This document shows, piece after piece, positions 1 through 9,238 of a DNA stretch of 64,000 nucleotides. The stretch is from Arcticibacter svalbardensis MN12-7. GTDB taxonomy: Bacteria; Bacteroidota; Bacteroidia; Sphingobacteriales; Sphingobacteriaceae. Under the pieces are notes generated by a model that was given only the letters and a program-made list of their open reading frames with translations, searched no databases and had not been told where the DNA came from. A program made the position numbers and the translations under genes. The stretch lies in the NCBI RefSeq assembly GCF_000403135.1, contig NZ_AQPN01000079.1, forward strand, positions 88,323-152,322. Reading direction: 5' to 3'. Each line of letters begins with the position of its first letter. Position 1 is the stretch's first letter.

Positions 1-2668
1 AATTACCCACATGGTCCGAAGTGAAAAAACTTAGCTTAGCTATTCCATCTTTATCAGTTATAAAATTAGGTTCCCAAAATATTGTAGAACGCAAATCTGC
101 TATACTTACTTTAGTGCTTAATTGATATTTAGGCGAATAGAATTGTTTTGGCAAAGAAAAAGCCATAGGTTTAAATAGATAGGTACCAACAGCTTTCTTT
201 AAAAAAGGCCCTACTCCACCTCGTGTAGTAACTTCCAAAAAAGCATGTTCAATTGGATAATCTAAGGGATTACGGTACTCGATAACATATTTCACAACAT
301 AGCCTGGGCTTTTCATCAACTCAATTCCTTTTATATCTTCCGCGTCGTAGTAATTAAAATAATCATTAAAATAAGTGGATAAATCAACCCCTTCAGGTTT
401 AAAAAACTCAACATCAACTCCATCTATAATTAAATGTAATTTTTGAGAATTTATACTGTAAGAACCATGACCAGTTTTGTTATATCTAAGAGTAATTTCG
501 GGTATTTTTTTTCTGATTAAATCCCCCAATGTAGCCTTTCCTTCCTTTTGAATAACTTTTTCGTCTAAAACTAAATCTGCTTCGCCGGGACCATTTAAGT
601 TTTTAGAGTCTTTAACCATTTTTTTTGCGGTAACTGATACCTCTTTCAGCATATTACCCTTCAATAGAAGATTTCTGTTATTATTTAATGCTAACTGATC
701 TTTACCATTTAAAAATTCATTCTTATTGATATATACATTCCACGGAATTTCTGCTGGAAATTCTTTTGTGAATACCGGTGGATTAAACTCCTCTACTTCT
801 ATGCCCACATTAAAGCTTTTATTATGTTTGTTTTTTGCCTGAATAAAAAATATAGCGGAATCTCTTGGGAAGATATTTTTGTAAACAAACCTGCCTAAAG
901 AGTCGGAAGTGGTTTCTAAAATTTCAAATGGCTTTTTTGAGAGCAAAACAATATCTGAATTTGCTATAGGTTTATTAAAGGCATTACTGACTTTTCCTTT
1001 AATCTCAAATTCTTTTTCGGCTTCAAAATTTAGTTTTCTTTTGACTGCAAAAGTTTTGTCCATCGCATAATTTACCCAGCCTTGGCTAAGTAGCAAATTA
1101 TCTAAATTTTGCCACTTTATCTTATTATTAGTCACATCAGAATAATAATTAATATTTTCAATCTCGCCCTTTAAATGCGAGGATAAATTCATATAAGTAG
1201 TAATTGCCTGGTAGTTTAGGCTGTCGTTTCCTGCAAAAAAATCATCGGTTACTGCTAAAGAGAAACTTCCAGACACAGGTTTCCCGTGCTTATCCGAAAC
1301 TTTTATAGTTAAACCTACACTATCTCTTTGATAATAAATATTTTTATCATTTGATACTTCAATTTTCAAATTATCCTGATGATCAATATATACCAATCTT
1401 TGGATTACGATTTGTTTTTGTTGGTTAACAAGCAATAATGCAGTAATGCCTGTTGGAAATAAGCTTTTGCTTATTTTAAAGTCCAACTGCTTGCCAGCTA
1501 TACTAGGCATAGAGGCATAACAAATAATATCCCTTGCTTTTGCCAAAAAACAATAATCCGGTGAATTTTTACTTTTACTAATTCTGACCAACAAGCTATC
1601 AGAATCTAAGGAATTGTCCACTTGTAAAACACATCCTTCGTCTTTAATTTCGGGCAAGGAAAATATCTCTTTGGATGGCGCACCGTTACTGGGTTTTAGT
1701 AAGACATAATATTTTTTACCGCTACTAGGTTGTAAATAAAAGTATCCTATGCCATTATGACTAGAGGAAAAATCTAAGATTTTTTTAGAATTTCCTTCTT
1801 CGTATAATTCTCCTGCTACCGAGGTGCTCAGTCCTAAAGAATTGATTGCTTTAAACGCAATTTTAGATTTAATACCGTTTACCAATTCCCCACTTTCGGG
1901 CATAAATTGTAAATCGATATCCAAGTTGCTATTTAATAGCAAAGGAAAATTAGAAATTTTGTTCTCATCGCCTTTTTTAAGACTTTTAATACTTAGAACC
2001 AATTTCTGTTTGTTAACCTTATCAGGAATGTTAGCTGTAAAATTTACATTCCCAGTAACATCTGTTCTCAATTTATTCTTTTGCAATCTTCTCTTATCAT
2101 CTCTTAGACTCAGTTCTAAATCATTTAAGATTATTCCATCGCTTCCAAATTTTTTGATATTTAAATCAACAGAATATTTATTACCAGTACTATCTTCTAA
2201 CTTACTATTATAAGCGACAAGCCAGTCTTGGTTATTGATATTAAAAGTCTTTTGAAATAAAGTGGCTTCACCAAAATTCCTCATCCAATTGGTGTAAGCC
2301 CTAAGAATATATCTTCCTGTTGGATATTCATTCCCATCTAAAAAAAACTGCCCAAAACTAATCCCATTCGCTACTGGCAGCATCCATCTTTTCATTACAA
2401 AATTACTATCGTTAGCTATTTCTACGTATAATATCCCACTTTTTATACTAGGAGTTAAATAATTGGCATTCAATATATACGCCTTAAACCACAAGGTATC
2501 ATTTAGATTGTAATCTGATTGGTTTGTATGTAGATAGATTTTTTCTGCAGGGTTTTCTTGAACAAACTGATTGGACGAATACACCAAGTTTTTCAGATTA
2601 CTCTTATCTTGACTAAAGGCAAATACAGAAGTAAACAAGAATATGATTAAAGAATATGAAATTTTCAT
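1..2668 (-). CDS. MG2/plug-domain outer-membrane-associated protein, C-terminus beyond window
   Basis: The frame is open from an ATG at 2668 to the left edge (889 codons visible), so the C-terminus is missing. It starts with a clear signal peptide (MKISYSLIIFLFTSVFAFSQ). Near residue 45 there is an alpha-2-macroglobulin MG2-like strand pattern (KIYLHTNQSDYNLNDTLWFK), near the middle a carboxypeptidase-regulatory-like repeat (GKVSNAFNKPIANSDIVLL), then a TonB-plug-like stretch (GKATLGDLIRKKIPEI, LHLIIDGVDVEF), and finally FWEPNFITDKDGIAKLSFF, a macroglobulin beta-strand motif. This architecture is common in Sphingobacteriaceae, where its function is not firmly established. It probably acts at the outer membrane or in the periplasm. 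It lies downstream of the GH3 gene on the same strand, about 100 bp away. Confidence 0.8.
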   Translation of the reverse strand, partial: MKISYSLIIFLFTSVFAFSQDKSNLKNLVYSSNQFVQENPAEKIYLHTNQSDYNLNDTLWFKAYILNANYLTPSIKSGILYVEIANDSNFVMKRWMLPVANGISFGQFFLDGNEYPTGRYILRAYTNWMRNFGEATLFQKTFNINNQDWLVAYNSKLEDSTGNKYSVDLNIKKFGSDGIILNDLELSLRDDKRRLQKNKLRTDVTGNVNFTANIPDKVNKQKLVLSIKSLKKGDENKISNFPLLLNSNLDIDLQFMPESGELVNGIKSKIAFKAINSLGLSTSVAGELYEEGNSKKILDFSSSHNGIGYFYLQPSSGKKYYVLLKPSNGAPSKEIFSLPEIKDEGCVLQVDNSLDSDSLLVRISKSKNSPDYCFLAKARDIICYASMPSIAGKQLDFKISKSLFPTGITALLLVNQQKQIVIQRLVYIDHQDNLKIEVSNDKNIYYQRDSVGLTIKVSDKHGKPVSGSFSLAVTDDFFAGNDSLNYQAITTYMNLSSHLKGEIENINYYSDVTNNKIKWQNLDNLLLSQGWVNYAMDKTFAVKRKLNFEAEKEFEIKGKVSNAFNKPIANSDIVLLSKKPFEILETTSDSLGRFVYKNIFPRDSAIFFIQAKNKHNKSFNVGIEVEEFNPPVFTKEFPAEIPWNVYINKNEFLNGKDQLALNNNRNLLLKGNMLKEVSVTAKKMVKDSKNLNGPGEADLVLDEKVIQKEGKATLGDLIRKKIPEITLRYNKTGHGSYSINSQKLHLIIDGVDVEFFKPEGVDLSTYFNDYFNYYDAEDIKGIELMKSPGYVVKYVIEYRNPLDYPIEHAFLEVTTRGGVGPFLKKAVGTYLFKPMAFSLPKQFYSPKYQLSTKVSIADLRSTIFWEPNFITDKDGIAKLSFFTSDHVGN

Positions 2669-2769
2669 CGTGAAATGCATTCAATTTATCAATAATACCA
2701 ACTAGATTTCCTGAGATTAGAACCAAATGTCAATCTAATAAAATGCTAAAAATATTAATTTTAGTATTT

Positions 2770-5187
2770 TCAATCTACCCAAAAACTCTTTGACAATTTG
2801 ATATCTTCAGAAGAAGTGCCAATTCTTAACTCAAATTCTCCTGGTTCTACTGTCCAATTCATATTTTTATCCAATAGCTCTAAATCTTCGGGCTTCAGGG
2901 TAAATGATACCGTTTTGCTTTCTCCAGGATTTAAGCCTACTCTTTCAAAACCTCTCAATTGGCTATCGTAAGTAATTACACTGCTTACTTTATCTTTGAT
3001 ATAAAGTTGAACGATTTCATCTCCTTTGCGTTCGCCTGTATTTTTGATATCCAAAGTTATTTTTAATTCGCCTTGGGTTTTGATTTTATCGGCACTTAAT
3101 TTCAAATTGCTGTAAGCAAATGTGCTATAGCTTAAGCCATAACCAAAAGGGTAAAGTGAGCCATTTACCCTAGTTTTACCGAAACCATTTGAGCCAGTTT
3201 TAGGTTGATCTGCTTGTGAAGCAGGTTTGAATGGAAAATTAAGTTCAATTTGCCCAATCGATTTTGGGAAAGTGACGGGCAATTTACCTCCTGGATTATA
3301 ATCGCCAAATAAAGTTTCGGCAATTGCTTGCCCTCCAAATGCGCCAGGAAACCAAGCTTCTAAAATAGCTGGGACATATTTATTGGCCCAATTAATGGTT
3401 AATGGCTGCCCGTTAATCAACACTAATACAACAGGTTTACCGGTGGCATATAGTGCTTCCAATAATTGTTGTTGTCTGCCTGGCAAATCCAATCCCGATC
3501 TTGACTTACTTTCTCCTGTTCTTCCGTCATCTTCCCCTAAAACGGCAATAATCACATCGCTTTTTTCTGCTTGTTTTACCGCTTCTGCAATATCCAATTT
3601 CTCCTTATCAGTTAAAGGATAGTTCATAATTTCACTATCAGGCCAATTCGCATCAATTACATCACAACCTTTTGCATAACTCAAATTAACAGAATTTCCT
3701 AAATAGTTTTTAATCCCATCGTAAACGGTAATTAAATCTAAACTAGTGGGTCCGTACCTACTTACCATATAATCGTCTTCTTTGGCTAAAGGGCCAGTAA
3801 TGAAAACATTTTTTAGCTTCGATTTATCAAGTGGCAATGTTTTATTATCGTTCTTCAACAATACCATCGATTGCTTTTGAATATCCAATACAAAATCTTT
3901 ATGCTTATCGGCACCTACTATTTTATCGGCCGCTTTGGTATCTTTAACATAAGGTTCATCAAACAAGCCCAACTCAAACTTTACCCGCAATACATCCGCA
4001 ACCCGGCTATCTAAAGTCTTCATGGAAATACTGCCTTCGTTTACTAATTCCCTTAAAGGCAAAATAAAATCTGCCGCTGGAGTAAAATTGGTACGAACAT
4101 TTAAACCCGCTTCAACTACCTGACGTACAGCTTCTTTATAAGTATCCGCAACATGATGTTTGGAATATACATATTCTACAGCCTCACTATCAGATACTAT
4201 ATAACCTGTAAAACCAAATTGTTGGCGTAAAAGGCTAGTTAAAAAATAATAGCTTGATGTTACTGGTACACCGTCATAATCGTTATAACTACTCATAACA
4301 CCCATAGGATGTGTTTCTTGAATCACCTTTTTAAAGGGATATAAAAATAATTCATGCATTTCTCTGGGCGCAACATGTGGGTCGGTACGGGCGTTGCCAT
4401 CTCTACCGCCTTTAGGGACGCTATATACTGCAAAATGTTTTAAGGTTGCTGCTACTCCTTGCCCTTGAATACCATTTACCATCTGCTTACCCATTTCAGC
4501 AATTAAATAAGGATCTTCGCCGTAAGTTTCTAAAACTCGTCCCCAACGTGGATCTCTGCTTACATCTAAAATTGGTGCATAAATATTGGTATAACCCAGA
4601 GCTTTAGCTTCTTTACCTACAATTTCACCGGCCTTTAAGACCAATTCTCTATTCCAAGTACTGCCAATCCCGATTGGAGCGGGCAGAGGAGTAGCTTTGG
4701 TATGGTTTAAGCCGTGTATGCCTTCGTTGGTAAAATCAACTGGGATTCCCATTCGGGTTTCTTCAATAAACCATTTTTGTGTTTTATTTATGGCATCGGC
4801 ATGGTTACTAAAGGGATAAGTTAAATTATTTTGATAATAACTCCCTCCTCTTATTACTCCGTTATTTTGCTCGTCTATATTGGCAATACCATCTTTCCAG
4901 ATTTCATTTTTCCAACTGGCTACAGGTAAAGAATCTTTTAAAACCCTGTGATAACCATAAAGTGTAGCCAATTGATTGGTTTTTTCATTCACATTCATCA
5001 GCGAAAGCAAATTATTTATCCGCTCGTTGATATTGGATTTAGGATTTTCAAAAATATCCATCACACCATTCTTGTTAAAATCTATCCAACCTTTATGGTA
5101 AATATTACTTTTGTTTTGTGCATTGGCTGATCCAAAAATTAGAAACAGAAATAAAGGAAGTATTTTCCCTTTTTTAATAAGTGTCAT
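2770..5187 (-). CDS. Secreted glycoside hydrolase family 3 beta-glycosidase
   Basis: This 805-residue protein should hydrolyse terminal non-reducing beta-linked sugars in the periplasm. A signal peptide ends near ANAQ (residue 24). A calcium-loop-like DFNKNGVMD follows at residues 36-44, a common start for Bacteroidota GH3 enzymes. The barrel has the KHF motif at 250-252 and the nucleophile in YIVSDSEA, Asp333. A GH3 C-terminal domain and an Fn3-like domain (GDEIVQLYIKDKV) complete a full-length BglX-type enzyme. Beta-glucosidase or beta-xylosidase specificity cannot be decided from the sequence. Its neighbours are an MG2 protein and a GH92 remnant, so this may be the surviving part of a glycan-degradation locus. 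Confidence 0.93.
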   Translation of the reverse strand: MTLIKKGKILPLFLFLIFGSANAQNKSNIYHKGWIDFNKNGVMDIFENPKSNINERINNLLSLMNVNEKTNQLATLYGYHRVLKDSLPVASWKNEIWKDGIANIDEQNNGVIRGGSYYQNNLTYPFSNHADAINKTQKWFIEETRMGIPVDFTNEGIHGLNHTKATPLPAPIGIGSTWNRELVLKAGEIVGKEAKALGYTNIYAPILDVSRDPRWGRVLETYGEDPYLIAEMGKQMVNGIQGQGVAATLKHFAVYSVPKGGRDGNARTDPHVAPREMHELFLYPFKKVIQETHPMGVMSSYNDYDGVPVTSSYYFLTSLLRQQFGFTGYIVSDSEAVEYVYSKHHVADTYKEAVRQVVEAGLNVRTNFTPAADFILPLRELVNEGSISMKTLDSRVADVLRVKFELGLFDEPYVKDTKAADKIVGADKHKDFVLDIQKQSMVLLKNDNKTLPLDKSKLKNVFITGPLAKEDDYMVSRYGPTSLDLITVYDGIKNYLGNSVNLSYAKGCDVIDANWPDSEIMNYPLTDKEKLDIAEAVKQAEKSDVIIAVLGEDDGRTGESKSRSGLDLPGRQQQLLEALYATGKPVVLVLINGQPLTINWANKYVPAILEAWFPGAFGGQAIAETLFGDYNPGGKLPVTFPKSIGQIELNFPFKPASQADQPKTGSNGFGKTRVNGSLYPFGYGLSYSTFAYSNLKLSADKIKTQGELKITLDIKNTGERKGDEIVQLYIKDKVSSVITYDSQLRGFERVGLNPGESKTVSFTLKPEDLELLDKNMNWTVEPGEFELRIGTSSEDIKLSKSFWVD

Positions 5188-5460
5188 AATTAATTTATAT
5201 TTGGGTTAGCCTTCCCAGAAAAGACTTATTAATGTATTAATCAAAATTAACAAGATAAAAGCTTTAAATCAATAACCCTAACTGCTTGAAAATTTGATTT
5301 AGATAACTAAAATATCTCAATATTAATGATGTGATAAATATAGGTTAAATTGATTTAGTAACACTAAAATTCATACGAATGTTTATATTTTATGCTGTTG
5401 CTTACGATAAAGATAAAACTAAGGAGTATTTCCCTACTTTGGATTAGGTCTTTTCCCAAA

Positions 5461-5765
5461 CTAAAATTCTAATTTTGCAGCATCCATTAATTCTTGATAA
5501 GTAATATAAGCTTTAGGATGAGGTTTTCCATTTACTTTTAAGGATTAAATGTATTTTCCTTTTTCCTATTACCATTCGTTTTAATTCCTACCTTTTTACC
5601 GTTTTTTAGGGTTATTACAGCATTTTTTAATAAGAGACTGCTGATCATGTATTCGTTAGACACAGGATTAACAGGATAGAAACCTAAGGACGCAAAAACA
5701 TACCAAGTACTCATTTGCCCAGCATCATCATTTCCACTCAACCCACCGGAAGCCCTACATGACTA
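5461..5765 (-). pseudogene. GH92 alpha-mannosidase C-terminal remnant, frameshifted
   Basis: Reading leftwards, the sequence gives SGGLSGNDDAGQMSTWYVF and ASLGFYPVNPVSNEYMI. This is the catalytic-domain signature of GH92 exo-alpha-mannosidases (GNDDxGQMSxWYVFSxLGFYPV). The frame stops near 5543, but the adjacent frame continues at once with LKVNGKPHPKAYITYQELM and ends at 5461, which matches the GH92 C-terminus. About 100 codons of a protein normally above 700 residues remain. Nothing upstream of 5765 is recognisable. The remnant sits just past the 3' end of a tRNA-Asn gene. Confidence 0.85.
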
Positions 5766-5877
5766 GATTTTTCTGTAACGATTTTTCGAGAAGTTTAACA
5801 TTTTTTGATGTGAAACTTGACGGATAATAGCAATTGAGAAACTGTTCGAGTGGTTAGGAGAATTCCTAATAGCAAAC

Positions 5878-5913
5878 AAAAACCCCATTCTATTGCTAGA
5901 AATGGGGTTTTTT
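5878..5913 (-). terminator. Terminator of tRNA-Asn
   Basis: A hairpin with arms AAAAACCCCATT and AATGGGGTTTTT and a loop of about ten bases lies 27 bp beyond the tRNA 3' end. It has a T run on the minus strand, as expected of an intrinsic terminator. Confidence 0.75.
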
Positions 5914-5939
5914 GCGATTCTCGGACTTGAAAATCTGAG

Positions 5940-6013
5940 CTCCCAAGACTGGGCTCGAACCAGTGACCCTCTGATTAACAGTCAGATGCTCTAACCAGCT
6001 GAGCTACTTAGGA
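5940..6013 (-). tRNA. tRNA-Asn (GTT), copy 1
   Basis: The reverse complement folds as a cloverleaf: acceptor arms TCCTAAG and CTTGGGA, D-arm GCTCAGCTGGTTAGAGC, anticodon arm TCTGA-CTGTTAA-TCAGA with anticodon GTT, T-loop GTTCGAGCC, and discriminator G. No CCA is encoded. It differs from the second copy at 11273 only at a few T-stem bases. Confidence 0.95.
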
Positions 6014-6068
6014 GTATTTCTGGTTATGTTTGGTTTGCTAATTTACATTGGCAACCCTCATTATTTGA

Positions 6069-6083
6069 GATTGCAATATTCGG
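6069..6083 (-). promoter_or_regulatory. Shared upstream element of tRNA-Asn copies
   Basis: The 15-mer gattgcaatattcgg recurs at 11409-11423. It lies 56 and 63 bp upstream of the two tRNA-Asn genes, whose intervening leaders are otherwise different. Either a promoter element or a trace of tRNA duplication would explain it. The role is inferred only from position. Confidence 0.35.
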
Positions 6084-6257
6084 CATAAATATCTAATATT
6101 GAAAGCCCTACGCGTTGATATTTACACAAAAAGCCGTTAAGTATTCATAACTAACCGATTAAAATTTAATAATGGCCTCATATGGCTTAAAAAGTCATAA
6201 TTTCAGTCCTAACATCCTAATCTATTATCACAGGATAGTTCATTTATAACTCAATTA

Positions 6258-7115
6258 TTAAGTATCCACGTTTATCTGCAAAACCACATCATTGATTACC
6301 TGTGGAGATTTGAATATTTTATCATGACCAACGCCTTCATAACATACAGCTACAACCGCAGGATTTCGCGCAAGGAATTCGGCAATATATGCATAAGGAG
6401 AAATGAGGTCTTGCGAATCATAAGCGATCCAATGTTTAACTTCAGCATTCATGTGATATAAATCAACTAAATTATAGGCAGATGCCTGACCTTTGAAGAG
6501 CTGTTCAAATTTTTCAAAAAAGTTATCCTGAGCTACTTTAGTTACACCCACGCTATCCATACTGAACTGAAAGTTTTCTTTTAGCCGGATAAGAGGTGTT
6601 AAACTGATTAAAAGAGATGGAAGAATTCCGGTTTCATGTATTGCCAGCGTATTTGCCATGGCACCTAAGGAATGCCCAATTACGATTTTAGGTACAAAAC
6701 CATTCCTTAATATTGCATTAACAGCTTGCACATATAGCCCTAAATTAGAAAGATCGCCTTCAGAACTTCCATTACCAGGCGCATCAAATGCGACAATCTC
6801 GATATCGGGCATTGTCCTAAATGTAGTAATCAGCTCGGCAAAATCAATTGCTTTTGATCCCCATCCATGGGTTAAAAGTACTTTATGTTTTCCAGATCCC
6901 CATTTAAATACATTAAAGCGAAGTTCTGTAGCACTAAATTCCGCGTCGTATACGCTTAAGCTAAACTTAGTCGCCTCATCAAGCAGATTTTGCTGAAGCA
7001 GGCGAACTGGCATTTTAGGTGGATAACAAATCAACTGCCAAAGTAAATCAGACCTATCTGTTCCCTTTTCCTGTGCGTCTTTAATATCTTTAATGATCTG
7101 TTTTAACCTTTTCAT
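6258..7115 (-). CDS. Alpha/beta hydrolase
   Basis: This 285-residue cytoplasmic protein lacks a signal peptide. The alpha/beta-hydrolase hallmarks are HGWGSK at 83-88 (oxyanion hole), the nucleophile elbow GHSLGA with Ser149, and a C-terminal GVGHDKIF with His264. An acidic residue in AYDSQD is a plausible third triad member. The substrate cannot be read from the sequence. It is the last gene of a probable adh-DUF72-hydrolase operon, 28 bp after the DUF72 gene. Confidence 0.87.
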   Translation of the reverse strand: MKRLKQIIKDIKDAQEKGTDRSDLLWQLICYPPKMPVRLLQQNLLDEATKFSLSVYDAEFSATELRFNVFKWGSGKHKVLLTHGWGSKAIDFAELITTFRTMPDIEIVAFDAPGNGSSEGDLSNLGLYVQAVNAILRNGFVPKIVIGHSLGAMANTLAIHETGILPSLLISLTPLIRLKENFQFSMDSVGVTKVAQDNFFEKFEQLFKGQASAYNLVDLYHMNAEVKHWIAYDSQDLISPYAYIAEFLARNPAVVAVCYEGVGHDKIFKSPQVINDVVLQINVDT

Positions 7116-7143
7116 AATTGAAATAAGCGCTATTTTAGGGTAA

Positions 7144-7929
7144 TCATTCTGAATAAAGAAAACTATTTAACGTCTTCAAGTTATCGACAGCATCACCCAT
7201 GGTATTGTTAAAATAGACATAAACTACTTTTCCGGCATCTTTCCATTCCTGAATATATTGAGCATACTCATATAAAAAAGACTCGGCATAACTTTCTCTG
7301 TAATTACCATTTGGCCCATGGAATCGTACATATACAACGCTTCCAATTACATCAGTAAAGGGTGTTGCTGAACCTGTTTTATCGTGAATTACCATACCTG
7401 CATGGTATTGATTTAATAGATCAAAAGTACTCTCTTGGTACCAGGAATTATTCCGGAATTCCAATACCACCTTCCATGTATCATCAGGATCTGCATCCTG
7501 TATACACCTCAATAATTGGTCTACTTTTTCTAGGCTTAGTATCTTGATACCTGGTGGAAATTGCACCAGCAAACATCCCTTTTTATGTCCTACTTGCGAG
7601 ATGGTCTTTATGAAACGATCAACATCTTCAGGGTTAAAATCAAGCCCTTTGATATGCGTTATTTCTTTCCACAGTTTAAATGTGAAACGAAAATCCTCTG
7701 GAACTTCAGATGCCCACTTAGCGACAGTAGAGGCCATAGGCACTTTATAAAACGAGCTGTTAATTTCAACACTATTAAACAAAGTGCCATAATAGGTCAA
7801 CCGACTTTTATCTTGAAATTCCAGAGGGTAAAATTGCTTACTTGGAAAGGGCAACACGATGCCACTGGTACCTGAAAAAAACAAAGTTTTATCCCTGCTT
7901 TGTATTTGATCCAGGCTCCTTTCTTCCAA
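7144..7929 (-). CDS. DUF72 family protein (YecE-like)
   Basis: The sequence shows the DUF72 pattern: an N-terminal FSGTSGI, FYPLEF, then FNSVEINSSFYKVP, FRFTFKLWKEITH, LVQFPPGI, VVLEFRNNSW, YVRFHGPNG and VYVYFNNTMGDAV. The family has a TIM-barrel fold and no established activity; it is widespread in bacteria. The length of 261 residues is typical. It lies 11 bp downstream of the alcohol dehydrogenase and is probably cotranscribed with it. Confidence 0.9.
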   Translation of the reverse strand: MEERSLDQIQSRDKTLFFSGTSGIVLPFPSKQFYPLEFQDKSRLTYYGTLFNSVEINSSFYKVPMASTVAKWASEVPEDFRFTFKLWKEITHIKGLDFNPEDVDRFIKTISQVGHKKGCLLVQFPPGIKILSLEKVDQLLRCIQDADPDDTWKVVLEFRNNSWYQESTFDLLNQYHAGMVIHDKTGSATPFTDVIGSVVYVRFHGPNGNYRESYAESFLYEYAQYIQEWKDAGKVVYVYFNNTMGDAVDNLKTLNSFLYSE

Positions 7930-7940
7930 AGTACGTTATA

Positions 7941-8984
7941 TTATAATGTAGCCAAGTCAATAACAAACCGATAGCGAACATCACCTTTCACCATACGATC
8001 ATACGCAGATTGAATATCTTTTATATCAATCATTTCTATGTCTGAAACGATATTATTCTCTGCACAGTAATCTAACATTTCCTGAGTTTCAGCAATTCCA
8101 CCGATGCCTGAACCAGCTATACTTTTTCGTCCGCCCAGTAAACTAAATGCAGAAAATTCGTTAGGCTTTAAAGTGACACCTACACAAATCATGGTACCGT
8201 TCGTTTTCAACAAAGATAGATACATATTGAAATCATGGTCAGCTGATACCGTATCTAAGATAAAATCAAATGATCCCAGTGCAGCTTTTACTTGCGCTTC
8301 ATCAGAAGTGACAACAAAATGATGTGCTCCTAATTTTTTGGCATCTTCTTCTTTTTTAGGAGAAGTACTCAAAACGGTTACTTCGGCACCAAAAGCAACA
8401 CCAAATTTAACGGCCATGTGTCCTAATCCGCCTAACCCTAAAACAGCTAATTTATGACCCTTCCCTACTTTCCAATGTCTTAATGGAGAATAAGTAGTAA
8501 TACCGGCACATAGTAAAGGGGCAACTGCAGCCAGGTCTAATTTGTCGGAAATGTGAAGAACAAATTCTTCTCTAACCACAATTGTTTTGGAATAACCACC
8601 ATAAGTAGGCGTTTTACCATCCCGCTCATAGCTATTATATGTTCCCGTATTACCTTCCAGGCAATATTGTTCAAGATCCTGTTTGCAGTTTTCGCAAACC
8701 TGACAGGAATCTACCATGCAACCTGTACCTGCTAAATCGCCTACTTTAAAATTTTTGACATGATCACCTACTTTTACTACCCGACCAACAATCTCATGAC
8801 CAGGAACCATTGGGAATATTCCAGGGAACCATTCGTTTTTAATCTGAGACAAATCAGAGTGGCAAACCCCACAAAATAAGATATCAAACTGCACGTCATG
8901 AGGACCAACTTCTCTTCTTTCAAAGGTCCATGGGGCTAAAGGAGTTGTAGGAGTTTGTGCTGCGTATGCTTTAGTTTCTGTCAT
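7941..8984 (-). CDS. Zinc-dependent NAD(P) alcohol dehydrogenase
   Basis: This 347-residue medium-chain dehydrogenase belongs to the cinnamyl-alcohol/YahK-type group, which reduces aldehydes with NADPH. Catalytic-zinc ligands are in CGVCHSD and PGHEIVG. The structural-zinc cysteines are in SCQVCENCKQDLEQYC, and the Rossmann motif is GLGGLGH. The full length is present. It is the first gene of the leftward operon. A perfect 12-bp palindrome sits about 40 bp upstream of its start and could be an operator. Confidence 0.93.
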   Translation of the reverse strand: MTETKAYAAQTPTTPLAPWTFERREVGPHDVQFDILFCGVCHSDLSQIKNEWFPGIFPMVPGHEIVGRVVKVGDHVKNFKVGDLAGTGCMVDSCQVCENCKQDLEQYCLEGNTGTYNSYERDGKTPTYGGYSKTIVVREEFVLHISDKLDLAAVAPLLCAGITTYSPLRHWKVGKGHKLAVLGLGGLGHMAVKFGVAFGAEVTVLSTSPKKEEDAKKLGAHHFVVTSDEAQVKAALGSFDFILDTVSADHDFNMYLSLLKTNGTMICVGVTLKPNEFSAFSLLGGRKSIAGSGIGGIAETQEMLDYCAENNIVSDIEMIDIKDIQSAYDRMVKGDVRYRFVIDLATL

Positions 8985-9022
8985 TTTTATATTATATTTA
9001 ATGATTTATAAATTAGTGAGCA

Positions 9023-9034
9023 ATTGACGTCAAT
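9023..9034. promoter_or_regulatory. Palindrome ATTGACGTCAAT upstream of adh
   Basis: A perfect 12-bp palindrome lies 39 bp upstream of the alcohol dehydrogenase start in the 254-bp gap between the divergent adh and M14 peptidase genes. A second short stem, TAGCTTcaAAGCTA, follows at 9040-9053. A regulator binding site is inferred from position only. Confidence 0.35.
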
Positions 9035-9238
9035 ACATTTAGCTTCAAAGCTAATTATATCGCTCTCAAGTCTATGAAAAGAGTGAAACATGATATTTAA
9101 ATTATTAATACTCTATTTTAATCTTTCGAATACTAAACGTATTATTCAACTTGAAGTTTTGTTTATAAAAGTAAAAGCGGCAATCAGTTATTTAAATCTT
9201 GTTTTTCTAAATTGCATTTTATATCAACGGTTTATTTT

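Noticed and set aside
1824..2213. Open frame of 129 codons on the plus strand
   Set aside because: It runs antisense to the MG2/plug protein, whose frame is open from 2668 to the edge and has a signal peptide and family motifs. The plus frame has no recognisable domain.
4948..5130. Short plus-strand frames within the GH3 gene
   Set aside because: They are antisense to a complete, motif-rich glycosidase and lack any domain or plausible ribosome site.
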